From assembly GCA_903877115.1 (NCBI GenBank), contig CAIRCS010000080.1, positions 1-34,602 on the forward strand: DNA of 34,602 nt, in the 5' to 3' direction. Position numbers and translations under genes: made by a program. The stretch comes from an uncultured Legionella sp. (GTDB taxonomy: Bacteria; Pseudomonadota; Gammaproteobacteria; Legionellales; Legionellaceae). This document shows positions 24,597 through 33,087 of the stretch, piece after piece; the first letter of the stretch is position 1; the number at the start of each line of letters is the position of its first letter. The notes under the pieces are model-generated. The model saw nothing but the letters and a program-made list of their open reading frames with translations. It did not search any database and was not told the origin of the DNA.

Positions 24597-25857
24597 TTGC
24601 CCAAACGCGTAATGCTGCTACCAATTCATTTTCTGGCACTTTTTTTTGCGTACCTTCTAATAAATCTTTAATACTCACTGCACCTTCTTGCACTTCATTT
24701 TCGCCCAAAATAAGCGCAAAACGCGCTCCGCTTTTATCTGCATGTTTAAATTGAGCTTTCATACGCCCTTGACCTAGATAAACCACCACTTTCCAATCTG
24801 CCGCCCGCAAACTCTCGGCAATAGCCAAAGCTTGGGTTTGATACTGCTCACCGTCTGTGATCACGAATATATCGGTTTTCTCTACAGACTTTGGCGTACC
24901 CATAGTTTCCAACAATAGCAATAAGCGTTCTACGCCCAAAGCCAATCCGACCGCTGGCGTAGCTTGCCCACCTAGTTGTTCCACCAATATGTCATAACGT
25001 CCACCCGCGCAGACCGTCGCTTGCGCGCCCAAACGGTCGCTTACCCATTCAAATACAGTGTGCCCGTAATAATCCAACCCCCTAACTAAAGTAGGATTAA
25101 TCTGGAAAGGAATATTCAATGCGGTCAAGCCAGTTTGCAAATCCGAAAAATGTTGCCGACTAGACTCACTCAAACTGTCAATTAATTTGGGTGCTCCCGC
25201 AATAATATCGCGCAAAGCAGGGTTTTTACTATCTAAAATACGAATGGGACTGCGATGCAAACGCCGCAGGCAATCTTCATCCAAATCTGCTGAATACTCT
25301 GAAAAATAATCAATTAATTTCTGGCGAAACGCTTGTCGTTCTTCCAAGACACCCAAGGTATTAATTTGTAATTGCAACGTTTGCTCAATGCCTAACAGCG
25401 TCCATAGCCGTTGACACATGAGGAGCAGTTCAAGCTCAATCCCAACGCCTGAAAACCCAAGCGCCTCTACCCCAAACTGATGAAACTGGCGGTACCGACC
25501 TTTTTGCGGCTTCTCATGGCGAAACATCGGGCCATTGTACCACAGTTTTTGCTGCTGATTATGCAGCAAACCATGCTCTAGACAAGCACGCAAACAACCG
25601 GCAGTACCCTCCGGTCTCATACTTAATGATTCTTGATTTAAATCGGTAAAACTATACATTTCTTTTTCAACGATATCGGTAACTGCGCCAATGGTTCGCT
25701 TGAACAAAGCCGTATTTTCTAAAATAGGAAACCGAATTTCTTGGTAACCGTAAGTACGCATACACTGCGCAAATAGTTGCTCGACTCTCTGCCACTTAAC
25801 CGTTTCATCAGGCAACAGATCATTCATCCCACGAATGGCTTGAATGCGTTCTATCAC
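24592..25857 (-). CDS. hisS: Histidyl-tRNA synthetase
   Basis: 421 aa class II synthetase. RGMNDLLP at the N-terminus, motif 2 with FRHEKPQKGRYRQFHQFGVE, the histidine-specific LVRGLDYYGHTVFEW segment, and motif 3 with AVGLALGVERLLLL are all present, and a C-terminal anticodon-binding domain follows. The ATG overlaps the rodZ stop (25854-25857). In many gammaproteobacteria ispG lies between rodZ and hisS; it is absent here. Confidence 0.97.
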   Translation of the reverse strand: MIERIQAIRGMNDLLPDETVKWQRVEQLFAQCMRTYGYQEIRFPILENTALFKRTIGAVTDIVEKEMYSFTDLNQESLSMRPEGTAGCLRACLEHGLLHNQQQKLWYNGPMFRHEKPQKGRYRQFHQFGVEALGFSGVGIELELLLMCQRLWTLLGIEQTLQLQINTLGVLEERQAFRQKLIDYFSEYSADLDEDCLRRLHRSPIRILDSKNPALRDIIAGAPKLIDSLSESSRQHFSDLQTGLTALNIPFQINPTLVRGLDYYGHTVFEWVSDRLGAQATVCAGGRYDILVEQLGGQATPAVGLALGVERLLLLLETMGTPKSVEKTDIFVITDGEQYQTQALAIAESLRAADWKVVVYLGQGRMKAQFKHADKSGARFALILGENEVQEGAVSIKDLLEGTQKKVPENELVAALRVWAS

Positions 25858-26420
25858 TGTTGATCTCCTGCTGCCAGCTCTTGTGATCCCGTAGAAGAAA
25901 GCAAAGAACGCATATTAGACAAATCTGTTAAACGCACCTCTGGAGCAGGGGTAGCCGGCTGCACCAACGCTTGCTGCTCTAACTTTTCGGGCAAAATTTG
26001 TTCATTTTCTCGACTAGATTCCCACCACATCCCCACAGCAACCAATACGCCCAAACTCAATAGAATGGTCACCCAACGGATAACATATTCCGCGCGATTG
26101 TTTTGTCTACGACTTTGCCACAACGTTCTTTCTGATTTGCTTTCGTCTGAATACAGAGAATTAAACGTGTTGAGCAAAGGATCAGCTGGAACACCCAACA
26201 ATTTTGCATAAGCACGCAAATAGCCTTTGATAAACACGGGCTCAGGCATTTTTTCATAATCATCAGCTTCAAGTAATTCAATAATTCTTACCCGCAAATG
26301 CAATTTTCCAGCAACATATTCAGGAGAATAGTCTCGTAATACCCGTTGCGCAGCCAATTGTGCGCCCGGTTTTTCTTGAACGATCAGTATTTCTTCATTC
26401 AATGTGCTCGTGATGCTCAT
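25854..26420 (-). CDS. rodZ: RodZ-like helix-turn-helix membrane protein
   Basis: 188 aa. The cytoplasmic N-terminal HTH domain (about 17-85: GAQLAAQRVLRDYSPEYVA, VFIKGYLRAYAKLLGV) is typical of RodZ, which binds MreB. A basic juxtamembrane patch and one transmembrane helix (WVTILLSLGVLVAVGMWW, about 114-131) follow. The periplasmic part is only about 55 residues and Pro/Ala/Gln-rich; the usual C-terminal DUF4115 beta domain is missing. It is the first gene of the operon that runs to der. A sigma70-like promoter lies upstream. Confidence 0.85.
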   Translation of the reverse strand: MSITSTLNEEILIVQEKPGAQLAAQRVLRDYSPEYVAGKLHLRVRIIELLEADDYEKMPEPVFIKGYLRAYAKLLGVPADPLLNTFNSLYSDESKSERTLWQSRRQNNRAEYVIRWVTILLSLGVLVAVGMWWESSRENEQILPEKLEQQALVQPATPAPEVRLTDLSNMRSLLSSTGSQELAAGDQQ

Positions 26421-26467
26421 GGTTTTCCTATCAATATAAATGGTGGTTATTATTACTCGAACTGACT

Positions 26468-26497
26468 ATTATAGCAACTATACTAATGAAACTCCAA
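26468..26497 (-). promoter_or_regulatory. Putative sigma70 promoter of the rodZ-der operon
   Basis: On the minus strand, TTGGAG (26492-26497) and a perfect TATAAT (26468-26473) are 18 bases apart, about 48 bases before the rodZ ATG. It is the best hexamer pair in the divergent gap to mlaA. Confidence 0.5.
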
Positions 26498-26580
26498 AAT
26501 TCTTGAGTATTTACCCCTAGGAAAACAAAATATTCTCCGGTATATTACTAGATCCCTACCGTACAAACTTAACGGTATTC

Positions 26581-27393
26581 ATGCGTCTATCACAGTGTTT
26601 ATTTTTATTCATCATAACCCTCGGTTTACAGGGTTGTCAGCTCACAGGCCCAAATCCTGAAGATCCCTACGAACCGGTGAATCGTAAAATTTTCAAGTTT
26701 AATAGAGGTGTTGATACCGTGCTACTCAAACCGGTAGCAAAAGCTTATTCCTTTATTGTTCCAAGTCAAGGTCGCGCAGTCATCAATAATTTTTATACCA
26801 ATATTAATATGCTGCCGACCGTTGCAAACGATTTATTGCAGGCCGATTTCCCTCATGCGTCCAAAGACGCGCATCGCTTTGTTTTGAATTCTATACTGGG
26901 TGTGGGTGGTATTTTTGATCCGGCAACAAAATATGGCTTCCCGCTCCGCAGTAACGATTTGGGATTAACCTTCGCTAAATGGGGCGACAAACATTCCCCT
27001 TATGTCATCATTCCATTTCTCGGTCCGAGCACCATCCGCGACGGCTTTGCATTGCTTTTCGACTACACTATTTTTACACCTTATCCCTATATCCCTACTA
27101 TCCCATTATATTCCTTACTCGCGGAAAGGTATGTGGATCTACGTGCACAAATGCTAGATAGTGACCGATTGATCAGTGAATCCCTAGACAAATATACTTT
27201 TGTGCGCGATGCCTATCTTCAACATCGTCGTTATTTACTTGAAGGCGAAAACCAAGAAGAAAACGGCTCGCTGTATGTCGAGGCAGAAAGTACCCCGACC
27301 AAAGCCGATCCATTGCCCACACCAGTACCAACTTCTAAATTTCCTTTGACAACCTCTGGGTTGATACGTAAAGACGCCTCTAAACAGTCTTAG
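26581..27393 (+). CDS. mlaA: MlaA/VacJ outer membrane lipoprotein
   Basis: 270 aa. The lipoprotein signal ends in LQGC (Cys19). The family core follows: DPYEPVNRKIFKFNRGVDTVLLKPVAKAY, then INNFYTNI, GVGGIFDPATK and FAKWG, and VIPFLGPSTIRDG. MlaA sits in the outer membrane with porins and feeds mislocalised phospholipids to MlaC for return to the inner membrane, preserving lipid asymmetry. The other mla genes are not in the window. A Pro/Thr-rich C-terminal tail of about 50 residues is not part of the core. No clear Shine-Dalgarno precedes the ATG. Confidence 0.95.
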   Translation: MRLSQCLFLFIITLGLQGCQLTGPNPEDPYEPVNRKIFKFNRGVDTVLLKPVAKAYSFIVPSQGRAVINNFYTNINMLPTVANDLLQADFPHASKDAHRFVLNSILGVGGIFDPATKYGFPLRSNDLGLTFAKWGDKHSPYVIIPFLGPSTIRDGFALLFDYTIFTPYPYIPTIPLYSLLAERYVDLRAQMLDSDRLISESLDKYTFVRDAYLQHRRYLLEGENQEENGSLYVEAESTPTKADPLPTPVPTSKFPLTTSGLIRKDASKQS

Positions 27394-27436
27394 CATGAGT
27401 AGGTTTGGCCTTGGCCCAACAAGACGCACCCTATAC

Positions 27437-27581
27437 TAGACTTCTTGCATAACCTGCGCCTTTTGTTTTATTGCGGCGTTACAAACGTTTCTGCGGTGCT
27501 CATTTACACATGTAAACTCCGAGTCTCGAAATGTTTATGCCTTGCACTAAATCAAAATTCACAGGTTATGCAAGATGTCTA
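27437..27581. repeat. MITE-like element, 145 bp
   Basis: Terminal inverted repeats of 20 bases, TAGACTTCTTGCATAACCTG at 27437-27456 and its complement with one mismatch at 27562-27581. There is no transposase ORF; the 72-codon plus-strand frame across it is not gene-like. A near-palindrome TTTACACATGTAAA lies inside. It separates mlaA from phaC in a 276-base gap and may carry or block transcription signals for phaC. Confidence 0.75.
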
Positions 27582-27669
27582 CTCAAAACATCCTCTCTTA
27601 AACTGGAAATTCCTCAATCCTCTGATAAGCTTAAAATACGCCCCTTACTTGATGCAGGATTGACGCCAC

Positions 27670-29463
27670 ATGACGAGAAAAAAAAGTAAAAAGTCTGATA
27701 CGGCTCCCTGTATTGATGTTGAAAAACTTGTCTCCAATAAAGAAGAAACGTCCCAAGATCCCCTTCACTCTGAAGAGTATGGTCCTCAATCATTTTATAA
27801 ATTGATTGATCGATTTTTTCAGGCTAATCTGGCTAAATTAACGCATGGGGTCAATCCTGCTGGTGTCAGAGTCTCATTTGTAGCTTGGGTATTGCATTTG
27901 ATGCAATCACCAGGGAGGATGTTAGAACTGTATTGGTATTTTCCTTTACATTTTCAGACATTATTACAAAAAATCCTAATGAATGAACCGATTGCAGACG
28001 GCAAGGACGTGCGTTTTAAATCTCCCAAATGGGAATCCTTACCATGGCGCATGGGTGCAGAATCCTTTTGCATGACAGAAAAATGGTGGGAACTTGCCAC
28101 CGATGTTTCAGGTTTATCAGCTCAGTCTCAACGTATGATTAAATTTTGCGTGCGTCAAATGCAGGATGCGAATTCTCCCGCAAATTTCATCCTTACTAAT
28201 CCAGAACTATTCGATGAAACCGTGCGCAGTGGAGGTATGAATCTGGTTCGAGGCACTGAATTGGGCCTCACCGATCTCTGGGAACATGTCACCAATACAC
28301 CTCCATCCGGTGTCGAAAACTTTATCCCAGGCAAACAAGTTGCTGTCACTCCTGGTCGCGTAGTATCTCGCAACCGTTTAATTGAATTGATTCAATATAA
28401 AGCTCAAACTAAAACCGTGTATCGTGAGCCGATTTTGATTTTGCCTGCTTGGATCATGAAATATTATATCTTGGATTTATCCCCCAATAATTCATTGGTT
28501 AAATGGTTGGTCAGTCAAGGACATACCGTCTTCATTGTGTCATGGATTAATCCTACTTCCAAGGATCGTAATTTGAGTTTGGATGATTATTATCGTTTAG
28601 GTGCAATGGCTGCAATCGACACAATTTCTTGCATTCTGCCTAAAACAAAAATTCATCTGATGGGGTATTGTTTAGGCGGCACGCTTTCTATCATTACTGC
28701 AGCAGCGATGGCACGGGATCGGGATAGACGTTTAAAAAGTTTGACTTTGTTAGCAGCTCAAGGCGATTTTACCGAAGCCGGTGAATTATTACTGTTCACT
28801 AATAAGGGAGAGATCTCTTTTTTAGAAAATATGATGTGGGAACAAGGTTATCTAGATACCAAACAAATGGCTGGCACATTTCAAATGTTACGCTCCTATG
28901 ATCTTATTTGGTCTAAGATGATTCAAGACTATATGCATGGCGAACGCCGCGGTATGATCGATTTGTTTGCATGGAATGCAGATGCTACCCGCATGCCCTA
29001 TAAAATGCACAGTGAATATTTAGAAAAGCTCTTTTTAAATAATGAATTGGTGGCAGGACGGTTTATGGTAGAAGGTCAAACCATTGCCGCAGAAAATATC
29101 ACAGTGCCAGCCTTCGTCGTCAGCACGGAAAAAGATCACGTTGCACCTTGGAAATCAGTCTACAAAATCCATCTGATAATGAACCACGCATTAACTTTTG
29201 TACTAGTAAAGGGGGGGCACAATGCAGGCATCATCAGTGAACCCGGCAATCCCCGTGGAAGCTACCACCTACGCGAGCGTAAAAAAGACAATTCATTTTT
29301 AAGTCCAGAAGACTGGTATCAAATAGCAGAAAAATTTGATGGATCATGGTGGCCTGCTTGGAGCACGTGGCTAGTAGAAAACTCCGATCCCAAGCGCGTT
29401 GCGCCTCCAGAACTCGATTCAAAACTGCCCAAAGCACCGGGGACTTACGTTTTTCAAAAATAA
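27670..29463 (+). CDS. phaC: Class I-type poly(3-hydroxyalkanoate) synthase
   Basis: 597 aa cytoplasmic or granule-bound enzyme that polymerises hydroxyacyl-CoA into storage polyester. The lipase-like box is GYCLGG with catalytic Cys334, the Asp is in STEKDHVAPW (Asp489), and the His in KGGHNAG (His517). The N-terminal domain has the FxLxNPE-like FILTNPELFDETVRSGGMNL, and ILILPAWIMKYYILDLSPNNS is the conserved start of the alpha/beta-hydrolase core. The length fits class I. A weak AGGA lies 12 bases before the ATG. No phaA, phaB, phasin or regulator is adjacent. Confidence 0.94.
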   Translation: MTRKKSKKSDTAPCIDVEKLVSNKEETSQDPLHSEEYGPQSFYKLIDRFFQANLAKLTHGVNPAGVRVSFVAWVLHLMQSPGRMLELYWYFPLHFQTLLQKILMNEPIADGKDVRFKSPKWESLPWRMGAESFCMTEKWWELATDVSGLSAQSQRMIKFCVRQMQDANSPANFILTNPELFDETVRSGGMNLVRGTELGLTDLWEHVTNTPPSGVENFIPGKQVAVTPGRVVSRNRLIELIQYKAQTKTVYREPILILPAWIMKYYILDLSPNNSLVKWLVSQGHTVFIVSWINPTSKDRNLSLDDYYRLGAMAAIDTISCILPKTKIHLMGYCLGGTLSIITAAAMARDRDRRLKSLTLLAAQGDFTEAGELLLFTNKGEISFLENMMWEQGYLDTKQMAGTFQMLRSYDLIWSKMIQDYMHGERRGMIDLFAWNADATRMPYKMHSEYLEKLFLNNELVAGRFMVEGQTIAAENITVPAFVVSTEKDHVAPWKSVYKIHLIMNHALTFVLVKGGHNAGIISEPGNPRGSYHLRERKKDNSFLSPEDWYQIAEKFDGSWWPAWSTWLVENSDPKRVAPPELDSKLPKAPGTYVFQK

Positions 29464-29560
29464 TAGGCACGTATTTAAAAGACGAGGCACTAGTTCAGGA
29501 GATCATTCGCTTCGCACTGGATCTATTTCAATTCAGAGAGAAAATTGCTACAAATAATGC

Positions 29561-29589
29561 TACACTTCGCGCGGTCTTTTCGCAAAAGA
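29561..29589 (+). promoter_or_regulatory. Possible extended -10 and 5' hairpin of pabAB
   Basis: TGCTACACT (hexamer at 29561-29566) resembles an extended -10, without a clear -35. Just downstream, TCTTTT CGC AAAAGA (29575-29589) is a perfect 6-base stem ending 12 bases before the pabAB ATG, where it could affect ribosome access. Confidence 0.3.
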
Positions 29590-29601
29590 GTGTAACGTTG
29601 C

Positions 29602-31719
29602 ATGCAAACAGTGATCGTTGATCATTATGATTCTTTCACCTATAACCTTTTTCAGCTCATTGCCCAAATTCAAGGCGTAGAGCCTTTGGTGATTTCTCAC
29701 GATTCCGATGAATTTTTGCAGCTTGACCCAGCCATCTATGACAATATCGTACTCTCTCCTGGACCAGGCAATCCCGACAATCCTCACGACTTCAAAATCG
29801 GCAAATCGATTATTTTAAATAGTGATAAACCCATTTTAGGCGTTTGCCTAGGCCATCAAGGCATTTTTAGCGCTTTTGGAGGACGCATCGAGCGTGCACC
29901 CACGCCCACGCATGGTTGCGTGAGTAAGATTAGTCATAATCAAGATGCTTTGTATCACAGTATCCCTACCCCATTCCAAGTCATGCGTTACCATTCTTTA
30001 GTATGCACCGGGCCTGTTCCTGTTGAGTTGGAGGTTACCGCATGGACGCAGGATGGATTGATAATGGGGCTACGCCATCTCCATAAACCCATATGGGGCA
30101 TTCAATATCATCCAGAATCAATTGCCAGTGAATATGGCCGTCAATTACTCATCAACTTTCAACATTTGACGTCCCAATATTACCAACAACGTCGTCAAAC
30201 ACTGCCGTCGCAAACAAAACAACTAAGTGCAAAGCCACCTTACCAACCAGCATCTCTCGAATCGCCCCCCAGTGATCACGACTCATATACCATCCTTAGC
30301 CATAAACATCCTTTTCATGGCGACCCAGCAGGTGTTTTTCAACAGATATTCGCGCAATACCCCTCAGCAGTGTGGTTAGATAGTAGTCAAGTCGTTCCAA
30401 GGTTTTCGCGTTTTTCTTATATGGGCGCACTTCAAGGCCCATTGGCATACCAGTTGCGTTATGATGCTCACAGTCAAACCACATGTCGGATACAAGGACA
30501 GGACACCACAACGTTTGCCATGAGTATTTTTGCTTATTTGAAACAAGCGTTACAAAGCATTGAAATCACTTCTGACCCTACTCTGCCATTTGATTTTCAT
30601 GGGGGATTTATCGGCTATTTTGGTTATGAATTGAGTCAAGAAACAGCGTCCATTCCTAACACTAAGCCCGCACCCCACCCCGATGCACAATGGTTGTTTT
30701 TGGATAGATTTATCGCATTTGATCATCAAGAGCAATGTTGTTATGTGGTTGCAATCTCCTCTCAAGACCACCTTGCATCCAACACGACTTGGTTACAAAC
30801 ACTATCTCAAACGTTGCAAAATAGTAATGAACTGCTCCCCAGTTCGTTACCGCCCTATCCAGTGCAAGGCAGCTGGTTACAAGCGCCTGCCGACTATAAG
30901 TCACGTATTCAGGACTGTTTGGATTATATTGATGCAGGTGACAGTTATGAAATTTGTTTAACCAATAAACTGCAGTTTGCATGCCAAATTGACCCATTGC
31001 GGTATTACATCAATCTACGTCATTGCCATCCAGCACCGCATGCAGCATTTTTTAAATTCTCTGATCTAGCCATTGCTTGTTCTTCCATGGAGCGCTTCTT
31101 AAAGATTGATCAACATCGCCAAATTGAAGCCAAACCCATCAAAGGGACCTTACCACGGGGACAAGATCCCGTTGAAGATCAGCAATTCAAACGTGCATTG
31201 CAGGAAGATATAAAGTTTCGCTCAGAACATTTGATGATTGTTGATTTGTTGCGCAATGATTTGGGTAAAATTTGTCAAATTGGCAGTGTCACGGTCCCTG
31301 ATTTGATGCAAGTGGAAACCTATGCCACCGTCCATCAATTAGTCAGTCGGATCACAGGCCATTTGCAAACAGACATCCATGGGATCGATTGTATCCAGCA
31401 TACTTTTCCAGGAGGCTCGATGACCGGTGCGCCCAAAATCAGAACCATGACACTGCTGAATCAATTTGAGCCCCAAGCCCGCGGTATTTATTCAGGTTCT
31501 CTAGGCTATATCAGCCTCAATGGTGCCATCGATTTGAATATTGTGATTCGCACTGCAGAAATTACACCAGACCAAATTAGCATCGGCGCCGGCGGCGCCA
31601 TCGTTGCCTTATCCGATATTGAGGAAGAGTTTGAAGAAATAGTGTTAAAAACACGAGCCCTGCAAACCGCATTGGGTGTGACCCTGCATGAGCAGGATAG
31701 GTTTACAACCAAGCCGTGA
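29602..31719 (+). CDS. pabAB: Fused aminodeoxychorismate synthase (PabA-PabB)
   Basis: 705 aa fusion for the first step of p-aminobenzoate and folate synthesis. Residues 1-190 are a class I glutamine amidotransferase: GVCLGHQGI with nucleophile Cys82, and IQYHPESI with His170 and Glu172. A short linker (about 190-225) leads to the chorismate-binding half. There PIKGTLPRG contains Lys514, the PabB-type residue (TrpE has Ala at this site), which favours aminodeoxychorismate synthase over anthranilate synthase. RSEHLMIVDLLRNDLGKI and FPGGSMTGAPK are the conserved active-site segments. No PabC lyase is fused or adjacent. The stop codon lies inside a copy of a dispersed repeat. Confidence 0.92.
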   Translation: MQTVIVDHYDSFTYNLFQLIAQIQGVEPLVISHDSDEFLQLDPAIYDNIVLSPGPGNPDNPHDFKIGKSIILNSDKPILGVCLGHQGIFSAFGGRIERAPTPTHGCVSKISHNQDALYHSIPTPFQVMRYHSLVCTGPVPVELEVTAWTQDGLIMGLRHLHKPIWGIQYHPESIASEYGRQLLINFQHLTSQYYQQRRQTLPSQTKQLSAKPPYQPASLESPPSDHDSYTILSHKHPFHGDPAGVFQQIFAQYPSAVWLDSSQVVPRFSRFSYMGALQGPLAYQLRYDAHSQTTCRIQGQDTTTFAMSIFAYLKQALQSIEITSDPTLPFDFHGGFIGYFGYELSQETASIPNTKPAPHPDAQWLFLDRFIAFDHQEQCCYVVAISSQDHLASNTTWLQTLSQTLQNSNELLPSSLPPYPVQGSWLQAPADYKSRIQDCLDYIDAGDSYEICLTNKLQFACQIDPLRYYINLRHCHPAPHAAFFKFSDLAIACSSMERFLKIDQHRQIEAKPIKGTLPRGQDPVEDQQFKRALQEDIKFRSEHLMIVDLLRNDLGKICQIGSVTVPDLMQVETYATVHQLVSRITGHLQTDIHGIDCIQHTFPGGSMTGAPKIRTMTLLNQFEPQARGIYSGSLGYISLNGAIDLNIVIRTAEITPDQISIGAGGAIVALSDIEEEFEEIVLKTRALQTALGVTLHEQDRFTTKP

Positions 31720-31829
31720 CCGTTAAGGAGCAGATCTGTTGCAGTTGAGCGGAAGTTTTGTTTTGTGATACACCTGTTTAGCTCGAAAAAAAAAGCGTCG
31801 CGCCCTTACGGTCACGGCTCGGATAGCTA
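31713..31829. repeat. Inverted-repeat pair after pabAB
   Basis: CCGTGACCGTTAAGGAGC at 31714-31731 and the inverted relative GCGCCCTTACGGTCACGG at 31799-31816 face each other across about 70 bases. Both resemble the word after hisS (24562-24596). The left arm includes the pabAB stop. A 9-base A run (31785-31793) lies before the right arm. It could act as a large stem-loop or terminator between pabAB and the permease. Confidence 0.55.
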
Positions 31830-31858
31830 TTTCCTAACCCATCATTCAATGATATAAC
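31830..31858 (+). promoter_or_regulatory. Putative promoter with overlapping palindrome, amino acid permease
   Basis: TTTCCT (31830-31835) and TATAAC (31853-31858) are 17 bases apart, about 33 bases before the likely ATG. A perfect inverted repeat ATCATT C AATGAT (31841-31853) lies between the hexamers and could be an operator. It is not a TyrR box. Confidence 0.3.
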
Positions 31859-31890
31859 TATCGTTCCAAACAGCTTTGACGTTGGTATAT

Positions 31891-33087
31891 ATGAATTCAA
31901 AAATGATCGGCGGGATATTACTCATCTGTGGCACCTCCGTAGGAACCGGGATTTTAGGGATCCCGAGCGATACGGGTGAAGCAGGATTTGCTTGGAGTCT
32001 GGGTTTGTTTCTACTGTGTTGGGCTTTTTCAACATTGGCAGCGCTGTATTATCTCGAAATTCATTTATGGCAAAAATCGGCCAGTGCTAATCTTTTGAGC
32101 ATCACACAGTTTTTTTTCGGCGCAAAAATCAAAAAGCTGATTTGGATCGTATATTTAGCGTTGCTATATTCGCTCATGTGCACCTATTTATTAGCAGGAT
32201 CGAGCTGGATCCACCAATCCGCGGCTTATGTATGGCAGGTTAATTTGAATCAAACTACGGGCATGCTAGCCTTCATTGGTTTAATTGGATTATTTATTTT
32301 TTTTGGGATCCGCGTCGTTGATCATGTGAATCGTGCGATGTCTATCGGCCTAGCGATCAGTTATATTCTCATTTTATGTATCACACTACCCACGATAGAC
32401 AGTTCGCTACTAGCACAACCAGCGCAAGATATCCTCCAAATCCCGCATGCAATTCCCTTGCTCATCACCGCATTCGGATACAGCATCATCGTCCCTTCTG
32501 TGAGCACTTATTTCGAGCGCAACAGTCAAGAATTACAAAAGACGATCCTCTGGGGCAGCATCGTCACATTAATCATTTATATATTATGGGAAACTGCAAC
32601 CCTAGGAAATATCCCCCTCGATGGCATACATGGATTACGCGCTATCGCACATAGTTTAGACAATGGAACTGGCGTTGCCAACGCACTAATTCATATTGCT
32701 GATAACCCCTATCTGACGCATATTCTCACTCTCTTTGCCCTATTCGCAGTGATTACCTCCTTTTTAGGGGTATCGATGGCGTTATATCATACTTTGTCTG
32801 ACGGGTTAGAACTCGAAATCGGCGGCCTATCCGGCGCCCTTCTCTTAGCCTTAACCTATATTCCACCTATTGTTTTTCTCAAGATCATACCCACCGGATT
32901 CAATCAAATTTTAAGCTGGGCGGGTATGTTGCTCGCATTTTTAATGGGTGTCCTACCTATGCTCATGATTTTCAAAGGCCGCCATCGTATGCATCTCAAA
33001 GGGTATCGGGTACCAGGGGGTTATTTGTTAGCAGGTTTGGTATTAGTCTTTTTCTTTGCCGTGATGCTGGCTGAATTATTCAAATAA
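31891..33087 (+). CDS. Aromatic amino acid permease (HAAAP family, TyrP/Mtr-like)
   Basis: 398 aa, about 11 hydrophobic helices. The N-terminal MIGGILLICGTSVGTGILGI is the family signature (GxxxixG.tiGaGmLalP) and FGYSIIVPSVSTYF matches the conserved TM6-7 region. HAAAP members import tyrosine or tryptophan with protons; which one is not decidable here. The ATG at 31891 is preferred; a TTG at 31876 in frame would add five residues. Legionellales usually carry several such permeases, in keeping with amino-acid-based growth. The last 67 bases overlap the convergent NadD-like gene. Confidence 0.88.
   Translation: MNSKMIGGILLICGTSVGTGILGIPSDTGEAGFAWSLGLFLLCWAFSTLAALYYLEIHLWQKSASANLLSITQFFFGAKIKKLIWIVYLALLYSLMCTYLLAGSSWIHQSAAYVWQVNLNQTTGMLAFIGLIGLFIFFGIRVVDHVNRAMSIGLAISYILILCITLPTIDSSLLAQPAQDILQIPHAIPLLITAFGYSIIVPSVSTYFERNSQELQKTILWGSIVTLIIYILWETATLGNIPLDGIHGLRAIAHSLDNGTGVANALIHIADNPYLTHILTLFALFAVITSFLGVSMALYHTLSDGLELEIGGLSGALLLALTYIPPIVFLKIIPTGFNQILSWAGMLLAFLMGVLPMLMIFKGRHRMHLKGYRVPGGYLLAGLVLVFFFAVMLAELFK

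Noticed and set aside
27445..27663. 72-codon plus-strand frame upstream of phaC
   Set aside because: Most of it is inside the MITE and its product is Cys/Leu-rich without a domain; it is not supported as a gene.
29346..29621. 91-codon plus-strand frame across the phaC end
   Set aside because: It overlaps the certain 3' end of phaC in another frame and has no family resemblance.
29602..31719. Anthranilate synthase (TrpG-TrpE fusion)
   Set aside because: The chorismate-binding half has PIKGT with Lys514, the PabB form, instead of the PIAGT of TrpE, and no trp genes are nearby.
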